Below are positions 1 through 8,514 of a DNA stretch of 64,000 nt, piece after piece. The position numbers were made by a program, and so were the translations under genes. Source of the DNA: Umboniibacter marinipuniceus (lineage in GTDB: Bacteria > Pseudomonadota > Gammaproteobacteria > Pseudomonadales > DSM-25080). The notes under the pieces were generated by a model, which saw nothing but the letters and a program-made list of their open reading frames with translations, did not search any database and was not told where the DNA came from. Location: assembly GCF_003688415.1 (NCBI RefSeq), contig NZ_REFJ01000001.1:124001-188000 (forward strand), given 5' to 3'. Positions within the stretch are counted from its first letter, which is position 1. Every line of letters starts with the position of its first letter.

Positions 1-558
1 AAGTACTCTGTGAAGTTTACGTGCAGAAATCTCATCATTTTGATCGTGGCTAACCAACTCATTTAGTGAAAGCGGTTTGCTAACATGGATCTCCAAGTCT
101 TTGCGCGCCGCGATGGTCGCAAGAAACTTGCGTAAACCGCCGCCGAGTTCGTAGTTGTTGTAGGAGAACAGTAGCCGCCAGAATGATTGTTCGCGCTTAG
201 GAGCTCGGCCCCAGAAAATGGATAGCGGCACGAATTGAATGATCTCACCGGCGCGGGCACGCTGAATGAGCTGGCCGGCTTGGTGGGCGTCATAAACTTG
301 GCGCCTCGCAAAGAACGAGCCGGTCTTTTCCGTGAGCGGATACCAATGATCGCGCGATGCCGGGGCTGGCAATGAGCAGGACTTGATAGCCTGTTGCGCC
401 GCCACGAGATCGGTAAAAGATCGATCGTGGAGCACATAATACACATCACCCTCAAGCTCAGCCTGAATACTCTCTAGTTCGCTTGGTAGCACTGTCGGCC
501 GAATCCAAAGGCGGATGATGGTCGCGATGCGATAGTGAATCAAGGTTAGCCATTTCAT
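1..558 (-). CDS. plsB: Glycerol-3-phosphate 1-O-acyltransferase, N-terminal part (cut by window edge)
   Basis: The first 186 codons of a leftward gene can be read from an ATG at 558, with a GGAA element about 10 bases upstream. The translation begins MKWLTLIHYRIATIIRLW and contains YVLHDRSFTDLVAAQQ near residue 45 and FVPLSIFWGRAPKRE near residue 120, which match the N-terminal region of PlsB. PlsB is the inner-membrane enzyme that acylates position 1 of glycerol-3-phosphate, the first step of phospholipid synthesis. Family members are about 800 residues, so the HX4D acyltransferase motif lies outside the window. It is divergent from rdgC, with 159 bases between the starts. Identification rests on remembered family sequence; I am fairly sure. 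Confidence 0.82.
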   Translation of the reverse strand, partial: MKWLTLIHYRIATIIRLWIRPTVLPSELESIQAELEGDVYYVLHDRSFTDLVAAQQAIKSCSLPAPASRDHWYPLTEKTGSFFARRQVYDAHQAGQLIQRARAGEIIQFVPLSIFWGRAPKREQSFWRLLFSYNNYELGGGLRKFLATIAARKDLEIHVSKPLSLNELVSHDQNDEISARKLHRVL

Positions 559-717
559 ATGTGATGTTCCAAATTGATCAGCTTTTGCTGTAATTCCCAA
601 TTATTACCTTAGCTTAAAAACCCGTTTAATCACTTAAATTTGGTGGCTTGTCAGATGGGTTTTTCATTGGCGCTAATGTTACCATAGCCCACTAAGATAT
701 TATCGAGTATTAGTAGT

Positions 718-1632
718 ATGTGGTTTAAGAATTTGCGTTTGTATCAGTTAACCCAGCCCTTCGATCTCACTGGGATGTTATTAGAGGAAAAGTTACAGTC
801 CAACGCCTTTGTTGAGTGTGGCAGTCAAGATGCCAGTAAATTGGGCTGGATTTCACCCTTTGGTCGACATGGCACGGCACTGGTTCACGAGGCCGCCGAC
901 GGTCTTTGGCTAACCGCCAAGAAGCAGGAAAAGGTACTGCCAGCAAGTGTGATTAATGAGCTGTTAGCTGAACGCATTGCGGACATTGAAGCCGATCAGG
1001 CTCGCAAAGTTTACAAGAAAGAAAAAGCCCAAATGAAAGATGAGCTACTCGTGGAGCTGCTTCCCCGAGCCTTTACTAAGTCTAGCCTGATTAGTGGCTA
1101 CTTGGACCTCAAGCGCGGGTGGTTCGTGGTAAATAGTAGCAGCGCGGCGCGCGCCGAAGAGCTTATTAACTTAGTGCGCGATAGTATCGGTAGTTTTGCA
1201 TTAGTTCCCTGGTCAACTCAACAGCTGCCTTCGGATACCCTAACGTTATGGCTGGAATCTCGTGCACCGCAAAATTTCGTGGTAGGTGAAGAAGCGGAGT
1301 TGGTGAGTCGTCAGGTTGAAGGTGGTGTTGCGCGCCTCAAAGAGCAGGATTTATTGGGCGATGAAGTCAAGCTCATGCTGGAATCGGGTAAGCGAGTAAA
1401 GCGTCTTGAGCTACTCTGGCGAGATCAGATCTCAGTGATCGTTGACGAAGACCTAGCCATTAAGCGCCTCAAGCTCACTGACGCTTTCCAGGAAAGTCTG
1501 GATACAGTAGATGGGGATTCCATAGCAGCGCAATTGGACCATGAGTTTGCCTCAATGGTAGTGGTTTATCGCGGCTTTCTAGATGATCTGCTTGCTGCGT
1601 TCGGTGGGCCGGAGCGAAGCGAGACCGCGTAA
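718..1632 (+). CDS. rdgC: Recombination-associated protein RdgC
   Basis: A 304-residue protein beginning MWFKNLRLYQLTQPF, the typical RdgC N-terminus, with full family length. RdgC forms ring-shaped dimers on double-stranded DNA and limits RecA filament formation; it acts on the nucleoid. The central motif GWISPFG and the downstream KRLKLTDAF stretch fit the family. The gene stands alone, divergent from plsB and convergent with gshA, and a strong hairpin follows about 40 bases after its stop. The ribosome binding site is weak. Function comes from the family; the sequence itself shows only homology by memory. Confidence 0.92.
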   Translation: MWFKNLRLYQLTQPFDLTGMLLEEKLQSNAFVECGSQDASKLGWISPFGRHGTALVHEAADGLWLTAKKQEKVLPASVINELLAERIADIEADQARKVYKKEKAQMKDELLVELLPRAFTKSSLISGYLDLKRGWFVVNSSSAARAEELINLVRDSIGSFALVPWSTQQLPSDTLTLWLESRAPQNFVVGEEAELVSRQVEGGVARLKEQDLLGDEVKLMLESGKRVKRLELLWRDQISVIVDEDLAIKRLKLTDAFQESLDTVDGDSIAAQLDHEFASMVVVYRGFLDDLLAAFGGPERSETA

Positions 1633-1675
1633 AGAACTTTTAACGCGCTAAATGCAGGCGGCCTCGGTCGCCAAA

Positions 1676-1709
1676 GCGCAAACCAACGTTTGACGTTGCA
1701 GGTTTGCGC
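1676..1709. terminator. Long hairpin between convergent rdgC and gshA, possible bidirectional terminator
   Basis: The arms GCGCAAACC (1676-1684) and GGTTTGCGC (1701-1709) pair perfectly. Inside them AACGT (1685-1689) pairs with ACGTT (1693-1697) around a three-base loop, leaving a three-base GCA bulge. It lies between the stop codons of two convergent genes. There is no T-run on either side, so if it ends transcription it would be a weak or assisted terminator; it may instead protect mRNA 3' ends. Confidence 0.55.
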
Positions 1710-1737
1710 GGCGCACCTTCACAGGTGGTAGGCGTAT

Positions 1738-3324
1738 TTAGACCTTAAGATCACGATACTGGCTCATGAACTGGGCCAGATAATCATCAAAACTCATGCT
1801 ATCTGCCGCTTCGAGCTTGTCTTGAGCATCCAGGGAAGTGGCCGCTAAGTGCTGATAGTGCCCGTGCAGTTCCGCCGACAATGGTTGTGATAGCCAGTAT
1901 TCGTGATGCTGCTTAGCCATGATTCTTGCCGTTGCCGCAAAGCCACGACGATCGGTTAAGCACTCCTTGGCGAACTGAGCAGATAGTGTGTTGTTGCTGT
2001 CCGTCACTTTTGAGTACTGTGCTAAGACCGCCTGACTATACGCGCTGCCGCCCTCAGCGGCATCCAGCAATGCAGCCACGTCCTCGAGTTCGCTCAGTGT
2101 TGCGCTAGCCCACTCACCCAAAATCCGATCACCATCGCGATGATAGAGCGATAAGGAAAGCTCTCGACCCTGATTGACCACACGCTTTTGGTTTTCGGCA
2201 ATGCCATCGTATTCTTCTTGGGTGGTTAGCGGGCTGTCGGTCATTGCACACCAAGTCATGAATACTTCCACAAAGTGGCATTGCTCCGAGCTGATCCCGC
2301 GGGCGTCGTAAGGATTAATATCCAAACAACGGACCTCAATATATTCCACGCCTTGGCTCTGCAGCGCATGGAGTGCTGTTTCGCCGCGCTGTGCTGTACG
2401 TTTTGGACGAATGGTTGAATAGAATTCGTTTTCAATCTGCAGCAGCGCATCGGACAGCTGTCGATATTCGCCTTCTACCTTTACGCCAATGTGCTGATAC
2501 TCGGGATGGGGCGCGACGATGGCGTGTTTTAGGGTTTTTAGGTAGCTAGGTAGCTCGTTGTAACTGACGGTCAGCGACGCTTGCGCATTACTTTGATAAC
2601 CCAGATCGCCCATTCTAAGGGACGTAGCCTGATCGCCGCCATAGGTACAGTGAGTGAATTGTTTCAGCTGGTGGTGCGGGTTGTTCTTTACAAAGCTCTG
2701 GCACAGTAATGGTGAGGCGCCAAACAGGTACATTAGCAGCCAAAAGTTACGGCGAAAGTTGCGAATGACACCAAAGTATTGGTCAGTTTTGAAGTCTTGT
2801 AGCGATTGATTGTTCTGTAGCTGTTGCTGTTTGAATTGCCAGAAGCTATCACTGATTGAGTAATTGTAGTGAATACCGGCGATGGTTTGCATAAGGCGGC
2901 CGTAGCGATTGCCCAAACCGTGACGATACGTGGTCTTTAACTGCGCCGAATTCGAGCTACCGTATTGGGCCACCGGAATGGCGTCGTCTTCCGCCATAAT
3001 ACAGGGCATAGAAGCTGGCCAAAGCATTTCTCCCTGTTGTTCCAGCACGAAAGTGGTGTAGCGATGAATCTCATCAAGCTGTGCCAGGGTGCTGGCGATA
3101 TCATCGTGCGGCTGAGTAATAAACTCTAGCAAGGCTTCTGAGTAATCGGTGGTGATTGAACCGTGCGTGAGCGCTGAACCCAAGGCGGTTGGATGGGGAG
3201 TCATGGCAAGATGCCCGTCGCGGCTGATGCGTAGGCATTCTCTTTCTATACCACGCTTGGCGCCTTGCAGGATATCAGGCTTGCTGGCAATGGCACGCTG
3301 CAAAGCGTTAAAAACAGTGGACAC
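1738..3324 (-). CDS. gshA: Glutamate--cysteine ligase (gamma-glutamylcysteine synthetase)
   Basis: A 528-residue protein of the proteobacterial GshA type (E. coli enzyme about 518 residues). It joins glutamate and cysteine with ATP in the cytoplasm, the first and rate-limiting step of glutathione synthesis. Recognisable stretches are GIERECLRI near residue 25, HYNYSISD near residue 155 and YIEVRCLDINPYD near residue 330. The start is GTG (3322-3324), and its G is also the last base of the TAG stop of the preceding small gene, so translation is probably coupled. gshB, the second pathway gene, is 39 kb away in the same window. Confidence 0.95.
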   Translation of the reverse strand: MSTVFNALQRAIASKPDILQGAKRGIERECLRISRDGHLAMTPHPTALGSALTHGSITTDYSEALLEFITQPHDDIASTLAQLDEIHRYTTFVLEQQGEMLWPASMPCIMAEDDAIPVAQYGSSNSAQLKTTYRHGLGNRYGRLMQTIAGIHYNYSISDSFWQFKQQQLQNNQSLQDFKTDQYFGVIRNFRRNFWLLMYLFGASPLLCQSFVKNNPHHQLKQFTHCTYGGDQATSLRMGDLGYQSNAQASLTVSYNELPSYLKTLKHAIVAPHPEYQHIGVKVEGEYRQLSDALLQIENEFYSTIRPKRTAQRGETALHALQSQGVEYIEVRCLDINPYDARGISSEQCHFVEVFMTWCAMTDSPLTTQEEYDGIAENQKRVVNQGRELSLSLYHRDGDRILGEWASATLSELEDVAALLDAAEGGSAYSQAVLAQYSKVTDSNNTLSAQFAKECLTDRRGFAATARIMAKQHHEYWLSQPLSAELHGHYQHLAATSLDAQDKLEAADSMSFDDYLAQFMSQYRDLKV

Positions 3325-3554
3325 TAGGCAATTTCTCCCGAGGCAAGCGCCGTTGGCCGCCCTTTTTCGTCAGTGCGGCAGGCCACGACAGCCAGACGCT
3401 CATTGATATGTTTGCTGTTGTACTCAATGAGCTCATTAAGCACAACGTCGTAGTCAGACGAGTGAAAGGCTTGTTTTAGCTGAGCCAGCGCAAGCCATTG
3501 TTGTTTAGCGTAAAAGAGACCATCACCGCGTTGAATGCAATAAACCGTCTGCAT
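3324..3554 (-). CDS. Uncharacterised 76-residue protein translationally coupled to gshA
   Basis: I do not recognise this protein. It starts MQTVYCIQRGDGLFYAKQQW, has no signal peptide, no membrane segment and a single cysteine pair (positions 6 and 59), and looks like a small soluble alpha/beta protein. Reasons to think it real: its stop codon overlaps the gshA GTG start by one base, it fills the space between the MAPEG gene (30 bases upstream) and gshA, and it lies on the same strand as the run from tex to gshA. Against: no strong Shine-Dalgarno sequence. A link to glutathione metabolism is inferred only from position. Confidence 0.55.
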   Translation of the reverse strand: MQTVYCIQRGDGLFYAKQQWLALAQLKQAFHSSDYDVVLNELIEYNSKHINERLAVVACRTDEKGRPTALASGEIA

Positions 3555-3584
3555 ATTCGTCTACCATCGTCAGTTGCGCGAAGT

Positions 3585-4004
3585 TTAAAGTAATACTGTG
3601 TTCAGCAACATCGTAATTACCCAAGTAGTGAGTACTAGGCCGCCAAGGACATAGGCGTAAAAACGATGCAAAACCGTGTTGTAGCCGGTATGTATAAGAG
3701 AATGAGCTACTCGGGAGCCAACAAATAACCACGCTAACAGCACCGAAAATTCACTTTCCACCTTCAGAATAATAGACAGTGCGCCCAATATGTAAAATAG
3801 CAGCGGCAGCTCAAGCAGGTTGGCAAAGTTTCGAGCCAGCATATTTTGTCGAAGTGACAACAACTCTTTGGCATCTTCGGGCGTATTGAGTTGGTGTGGT
3901 AGTAATTTCTTTGCCTTGATCTCGCTTAGTCTTACCAACAACAAGGCCCACCAAATAATGGTGGTCCAGGTCAGTAACGCCAGCATTGGGAGTGCGTATT
4001 CCAT
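3585..4004 (-). CDS. MAPEG family membrane protein
   Basis: A 139-residue protein with four hydrophobic segments (about residues 5-25, 60-82, 85-100 and 112-135) and the motif RNFANLLELPLLFY, followed by a short segment ending in RVAHSLIH. This is the layout of bacterial MAPEG proteins, small four-helix membrane proteins related to microsomal glutathione transferases. The start ATG follows AGGAGC by seven bases and lies nine bases after the stop of the isomerase gene. Two genes downstream is gshA, so a glutathione-linked role is plausible, but many bacterial MAPEG proteins have no known substrate. Confidence 0.85.
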   Translation of the reverse strand: MEYALPMLALLTWTTIIWWALLLVRLSEIKAKKLLPHQLNTPEDAKELLSLRQNMLARNFANLLELPLLFYILGALSIILKVESEFSVLLAWLFVGSRVAHSLIHTGYNTVLHRFYAYVLGGLVLTTWVITMLLNTVLL

Positions 4005-4013
4005 AGAGAGCTC

Positions 4014-4859
4014 CTAGTTAAAATCCTTTTGCGGGTTAATTACGGGTAGTGCTTCGAAATTTGCCTCGCGCTTTTCGAAGGCGGCGAAAGCAGCTTCGGT
4101 CATGTCGCGGTAGTGAAAGTGAGCGGCTTGCCAGACGGTTTGGTAGTGCAGTGAGTCGGCCACGCTGTGATCTCGGCTGTAGTTAAGTAAATGCTTGCAG
4201 CCGGCAACCGACATTGGGCTCTTGGTTGCAATTTCACGAGCCATTTCAACCGCCCCTTCGAGCAGCGCCTCATGCGATTCAAAGGTTCGGTTTAAGTAAC
4301 CACTGGTAGTGGCCTCGACGGCTGTTAGGCGTCGCCCGGTATAACAGAGTTCACGGGCTAGGCCAGCTGGCATGATACTTCCTACTCGTTGCAGCGTGCC
4401 CACGTCAGCGGTCATGCCAATATTGGTTTCGGCAATTTGGAACCAAGCGTCACTGGTGGCTAGACGAATATCACAGGCGCTAATAAGATCAAAGCCCGCA
4501 CCGATACAACCACCCTGAACGGCGGCAATGACCGGGAATCGTGCCGCTTCAACGGCGGATATGCACGCTTGGAGATAGGCTACTAAGTGGCGAAAATACT
4601 CGCCTTGACGACCCGGCTCTTCCGTTGCAAATAGCTTAGAGGTGTCCTGAAAAACCGCGAGGTCCATACCGGTGCAGAAGTGTTTCCCTTCGCTGGCTAG
4701 CACGGCGCAGCGAACCTTCCCCTCATTCGATAGCTGCTCAAACACGCGCTTTAGCTCGTGCCAAGTTTCAGCGTCCATCGCGTTGCGTTTATCGGTACGA
4801 CTGAAGCGAACGATGGCGATATGATCCTGTTCTTCAATGGTAAATCGCGAGTAGCTCAT
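4014..4859 (-). CDS. Crotonase-fold enzyme, delta(3,5)-delta(2,4)-dienoyl-CoA isomerase type
   Basis: A 281-residue crotonase-superfamily protein. The stretches ADVGTLQRVGSI and YSRDHSVADSLHYQTVW strongly resemble the ECH1 (delta3,5-delta2,4-dienoyl-CoA isomerase) branch. As I remember it, rat ECH1 uses Asp176, Glu196 and Asp204; here Asp124, Glu144 and Asp152 fall in matching motifs with identical 20- and 8-residue spacings. This supports isomerase rather than hydratase chemistry, in beta-oxidation of unsaturated fatty acids in the cytoplasm. The oxyanion-hole region is SEGKHFCTGMDL. AGGAGA precedes the ATG. It lies 21 bases after tex and 9 before MAPEG, probably one transcript. Confidence 0.85.
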   Translation of the reverse strand: MSYSRFTIEEQDHIAIVRFSRTDKRNAMDAETWHELKRVFEQLSNEGKVRCAVLASEGKHFCTGMDLAVFQDTSKLFATEEPGRQGEYFRHLVAYLQACISAVEAARFPVIAAVQGGCIGAGFDLISACDIRLATSDAWFQIAETNIGMTADVGTLQRVGSIMPAGLARELCYTGRRLTAVEATTSGYLNRTFESHEALLEGAVEMAREIATKSPMSVAGCKHLLNYSRDHSVADSLHYQTVWQAAHFHYRDMTEAAFAAFEKREANFEALPVINPQKDFN

Positions 4860-4880
4860 AGCAGGTCTCCTAGACTTAGA

Positions 4881-7211
4881 TTAACGCTTGTTCATGGCCT
4901 TGGCTAGTGCAGCAGCCATGGCGTTGTTGCCCTGCGGTGTGTTGCTCCCGCGCTGGCTATTATTTCGAACGTGTTGCTTGGGCTTGGCGGCGCTGGATGC
5001 TGGGCGTTGAGCCGACGTGGCTGGCTTAGTGGCACTATCCCCCATCTTCATTGAGAGCGCGATGCGCTTGCGATCAATATCCACCTCAATCACTTTGACA
5101 GTGACGATATCTCCGGCCTTCACAACTTCGCGAGGGTCACTAACAAATTTATCGGCCAACGCCGAAATGTGGACGAGGCCATCTTGGTGAACACCAATAT
5201 CAACGAACGCGCCGAAATTAGTCACGTTAGTAACGGTTCCTTCCAATCGCTGACCAGCTTTTAAGTCCTTCATCGTCTCTACGCTATCGTTGAGTGCCGC
5301 GGTACGAAACTCAGGGCGTGGATCGCGGCCGGGTTTCTCCAATTCACTGACGATATCCTTTAGCGTTACTAAACCGGCGCCCTCCGAGACAAATTGATCC
5401 AGAGCGATACTGCGCAATAGGGCTGCATTACCTATCAAAGTTTCAATAGCGGTGTCATTTGCTGCGGCCATTGCTTTAACCACACCGTAGGATTCAGGGT
5501 GAACCCCAGAACGATCTAGTGGATTCTTGCCGCCGTTTACCCGTAGGAAGCCAGCCGCCTGCTCGAAGGCCTTGGGCCCAAGGCGAGCTATCTTCTTGAG
5601 CTGATTGCGTTGATCAAACGAGCCGTTTTCGTGGCGATACGTCACAATATTGGCGGCAATGGTGGTATTTAGTCCAGCAACCCTGGCGAGGAGTGCTTCA
5701 GAGGCCGTATTCAAATCAACGCCCACGCTGTTTACGCAATCTTCTACTACAGCATCAAGCTGGCGAGCGAGTTGTAGCTGGCTAACGTCATGTTGATACT
5801 GACCTACACCAATGGACTTCGGATCAATCTTCACAAGCTCGGCAAGGGGATCCTGTAAACGTCGAGCGATGCTCACCGCGCCACGAATAGTGACGTCCAA
5901 ATCCGGTAGTTCCCGGGAAGCAAACTCGGAGGCAGAGTAAATAGAGGCGCCCGATTCGTTCACGATAACAGGTGTGGCATTTAACTCTGGAGCGGCTTTA
6001 AGTAGCTGGCGAACAAAGCGCTCAGTTTCACGACTAGCGGTACCGTTGCCAATCGCGATGAGTTCAACGCCATGTTGCTTAATCCACCGGGTAAGCTGCG
6101 CGGCGGCATCTGCGATGCGATTCTGTGGTGCATTGGGGAAAATAGCGCCGTGATCGAGGACCTTTCCGGTGGTATCAATCACTGCACATTTGACTCCGGT
6201 GCGCAGGCCTGGATCAAGACCCAGTGTGGCCCTTGGTCCAGCTGGAGCAGCTAGCAGCAGATCTTTAAGGTTGTTGGCGAAGACCCCAATAGCGTCGAGT
6301 TCAGCGCGTTCACGCAGAGTATTCATGAGGTCAGTTTCGATATGTGGCGCCAGTTTGATACGCCAACACCAGCGAACCACTTCGCCCAGCCATTTTGCCG
6401 CGTTGCTATGCTCGTGCACGGAGGCAAATTGTCGAATCAGTGCCTCACAGGGATGCGCCGCTTTCGGCGTGTCATCTAACTCATCCTGAAGCACTAAGGT
6501 CAGTGCGAGAATACCTTCGTTACGACCGCGCAACATGGCGAGGGCACGATGGGATGGCGTTTTCTCAAGTAGTTCGTGGTGATCAAAGTAATCACTGAAC
6601 TTAGCCCCGGTATGTTCCTGTCCGGGAACCACTAGACTGCGGATAATGGCATTCTTGCGCATGAATTGTCGCGCGCTATCAATTAAGCCGGCCTGTTCGG
6701 CCCAGCGCTCCATTAGAATGAACTTCGCTCCGTCGAGGGCGTCCTTCGCCGAGTTAATGCCGTGTTCTGCAGATAGAAATGCGGCGGCTGCGTCCTCTGG
6801 AAAGGCACTCTGGTCTTCCAACAGCTGATCAGCAAGCGGCGCTAAGCCCGCTTCAATCGCGATCTGTCCTTTGGTTCTTCGTTTTTTCTTGAACGGGAGG
6901 TAGAGGTCCTCTAACCGCGATTTGGTATCGGCGTCGAGTAGGGCTTTCTCCAGCTGGGGACTTAATTTCCCCTGCTCATCGATGGATTTAATAATACTCG
7001 CACGGCGATCGTTAAGTTCGCGTAGGTAGCGAAGACGTTCTTCGAGCTGGCGCATCTGGCTATCATCAAGGCCGCCTGTCACTTCTTTTCGATAGCGAGA
7101 GATAAACGGTACGGTGTCACCTTGGTCTAGTAAAGTGACAGCGGCGTGAACCTGCTCAGGGCGAACCGCGAGTTCAGCGGCGATAGTTTTCGATACTTGG
7201 TTGATAATCAT
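4881..7211 (-). CDS. tex: Tex-type S1 RNA-binding protein
   Basis: A 776-residue protein with full Tex architecture: an N-terminal helical Tex domain (to about residue 200), a YqgF/RNase H-like domain with LGLDPGLRTGVKCAVID near residue 325, helix-hairpin-helix repeats (about 490-570) and a C-terminal S1 domain (about 645-715) with GAFVDIGVHQDGLVHIS. A basic, low-complexity tail rich in Lys, Ala, Asn and Gln follows. Tex is a cytoplasmic nucleic-acid-binding factor connected to transcription; its exact biochemical role is not settled. GGAAG stands upstream of the ATG. It heads the leftward run toward gshA and is divergent from the efflux genes. Confidence 0.95.
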   Translation of the reverse strand: MIINQVSKTIAAELAVRPEQVHAAVTLLDQGDTVPFISRYRKEVTGGLDDSQMRQLEERLRYLRELNDRRASIIKSIDEQGKLSPQLEKALLDADTKSRLEDLYLPFKKKRRTKGQIAIEAGLAPLADQLLEDQSAFPEDAAAAFLSAEHGINSAKDALDGAKFILMERWAEQAGLIDSARQFMRKNAIIRSLVVPGQEHTGAKFSDYFDHHELLEKTPSHRALAMLRGRNEGILALTLVLQDELDDTPKAAHPCEALIRQFASVHEHSNAAKWLGEVVRWCWRIKLAPHIETDLMNTLRERAELDAIGVFANNLKDLLLAAPAGPRATLGLDPGLRTGVKCAVIDTTGKVLDHGAIFPNAPQNRIADAAAQLTRWIKQHGVELIAIGNGTASRETERFVRQLLKAAPELNATPVIVNESGASIYSASEFASRELPDLDVTIRGAVSIARRLQDPLAELVKIDPKSIGVGQYQHDVSQLQLARQLDAVVEDCVNSVGVDLNTASEALLARVAGLNTTIAANIVTYRHENGSFDQRNQLKKIARLGPKAFEQAAGFLRVNGGKNPLDRSGVHPESYGVVKAMAAANDTAIETLIGNAALLRSIALDQFVSEGAGLVTLKDIVSELEKPGRDPRPEFRTAALNDSVETMKDLKAGQRLEGTVTNVTNFGAFVDIGVHQDGLVHISALADKFVSDPREVVKAGDIVTVKVIEVDIDRKRIALSMKMGDSATKPATSAQRPASSAAKPKQHVRNNSQRGSNTPQGNNAMAAALAKAMNKR

Positions 7212-7362
7212 GCTTAACTTCCGCCAACAGAGAATAAATTAGTCGTCTTTTCGGACCTTCGGTAATGACGGATGGCGATTGCTTTCGCTTAGGTTAAGAT
7301 TCCAGCGATTGTGGCCAAACCGTTACTAGGTTGCTGCTAAATTACCTTAAAGAGCCTGCTGA

Positions 7363-8511
7363 ATGAAACCCAAATCTATTATTCTTTTAATCCTTCTTTT
7401 TATTGTGACGCCAGCGTTGTTCATCGCGTTAGTTATGGGCAAACCTGTTCCAGAGCAGCGAGACGATATTAAAGCGCCCGTGCCACTTGTGGAGGTAGTA
7501 ACGGTCAGCACAGAACCTAGAGCGGCCACTATCATCGCCCAAGGCACCGTTCAGCCGTCTAAGAAGATTGATGTGATCTCGCGGGTGTCTGGGCAGATCT
7601 TAGCGGTTTCCGACCATTTCGACGCCGGTGGCTTCTTCTCTTCCGGTGATATGATGATTCAGATTGAGAAGAGCGACTATGAACTCGCCCTAGTGCGAGC
7701 TCAATCAAGGCTGTCGGAAGCGCAGCGAGCGGTTGCTCAAGAGCGTGGTCAGGCTCGCCAAGCGCAACGCGAATGGCGTGATTTAGGTGACGATGACGCC
7801 AATGCTCTGGCGCTACGTAAGCCTCAGCTGGAAGCTGCGGAAGCGGCCCTTCGTGCCGCGCAGGGGGAAGTTGAGCAGGCTCAGCTAGACCTCGAGCGCA
7901 CCACTATTATCGTCCCGTTTAACGCAGTCATTGCCGATAAAAAGGTTGAGGTTGGTCAGTTTATTAGTGCAGGGCAGCCAGTAGCACATATCTACTCTAC
8001 CGAATCCGTTGAGGTTAGGGTACCTCTGACGGATCGCCAGGTCCGCCTAGTGAACTTGCCAATGATTGGTGATCGAGGTGGCAATATTGAGGCTGAAGTT
8101 AGAGGGGTGTTCGGTGGTGTCGAGCACGCTTGGACGGGCCAGATTCGCCGTATTGAGGCGTCTATTAACGTTGCATCACAGACAGTTTTCGCGGTGGTAG
8201 AGGTTGAAGATCCCTATTCAGTCGTGGACGAAGGAAAAACGCCCCTTCCAGTGGGGCTGTTCGTTGAAGCTCACATTCAAGGCTCAGTCATCGATAACGC
8301 AGTGCTCTTGCCACGCGAAGCGCTTAAGCCTGGTAACGTCATTTACGTCATTCGCGACGGAAAGCTAGAGTTTGTAGAAGCACAGCTACTGCAGTCAAAT
8401 AGCGATGGTGCTTTGGTGATAGCGCAACTGAATGAAGGTGAGCAGGTGATTACCGCGCAAATGCCTTATGCGGTTCCAGGAATGGATATTGCAGCAAGAG
8501 AAGGATTTTAA
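7363..8511 (+). CDS. RND efflux periplasmic adaptor (membrane fusion) protein
   Basis: A 382-residue HlyD/AcrA-type adaptor. Residues 4-22 form a membrane anchor without an obvious lipobox. The biotinyl-lipoyl half VISRVSGQILAVSDHF (about 68) is followed by an Ala/Gln-rich coiled-coil hairpin (about 105-165), the second lipoyl half near IIVPFNAVIADKKVEVGQF (about 185), and beta-barrel and membrane-proximal domains. It would link the inner-membrane pump encoded three bases downstream to an outer-membrane channel. No outer-membrane factor gene is present, so a TolC-type partner elsewhere is assumed. Substrate cannot be told from sequence. Confidence 0.9.
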   Translation: MKPKSIILLILLFIVTPALFIALVMGKPVPEQRDDIKAPVPLVEVVTVSTEPRAATIIAQGTVQPSKKIDVISRVSGQILAVSDHFDAGGFFSSGDMMIQIEKSDYELALVRAQSRLSEAQRAVAQERGQARQAQREWRDLGDDDANALALRKPQLEAAEAALRAAQGEVEQAQLDLERTTIIVPFNAVIADKKVEVGQFISAGQPVAHIYSTESVEVRVPLTDRQVRLVNLPMIGDRGGNIEAEVRGVFGGVEHAWTGQIRRIEASINVASQTVFAVVEVEDPYSVVDEGKTPLPVGLFVEAHIQGSVIDNAVLLPREALKPGNVIYVIRDGKLEFVEAQLLQSNSDGALVIAQLNEGEQVITAQMPYAVPGMDIAAREGF

Positions 8512-8514
8512 GTC

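Noticed and set aside
63-455. A 130-codon reading frame on the minus strand
   Set aside because: It lies in another frame of the plsB coding region, which reads as a clear PlsB N-terminus; low-complexity Arg/Ser composition fits a shadow frame.
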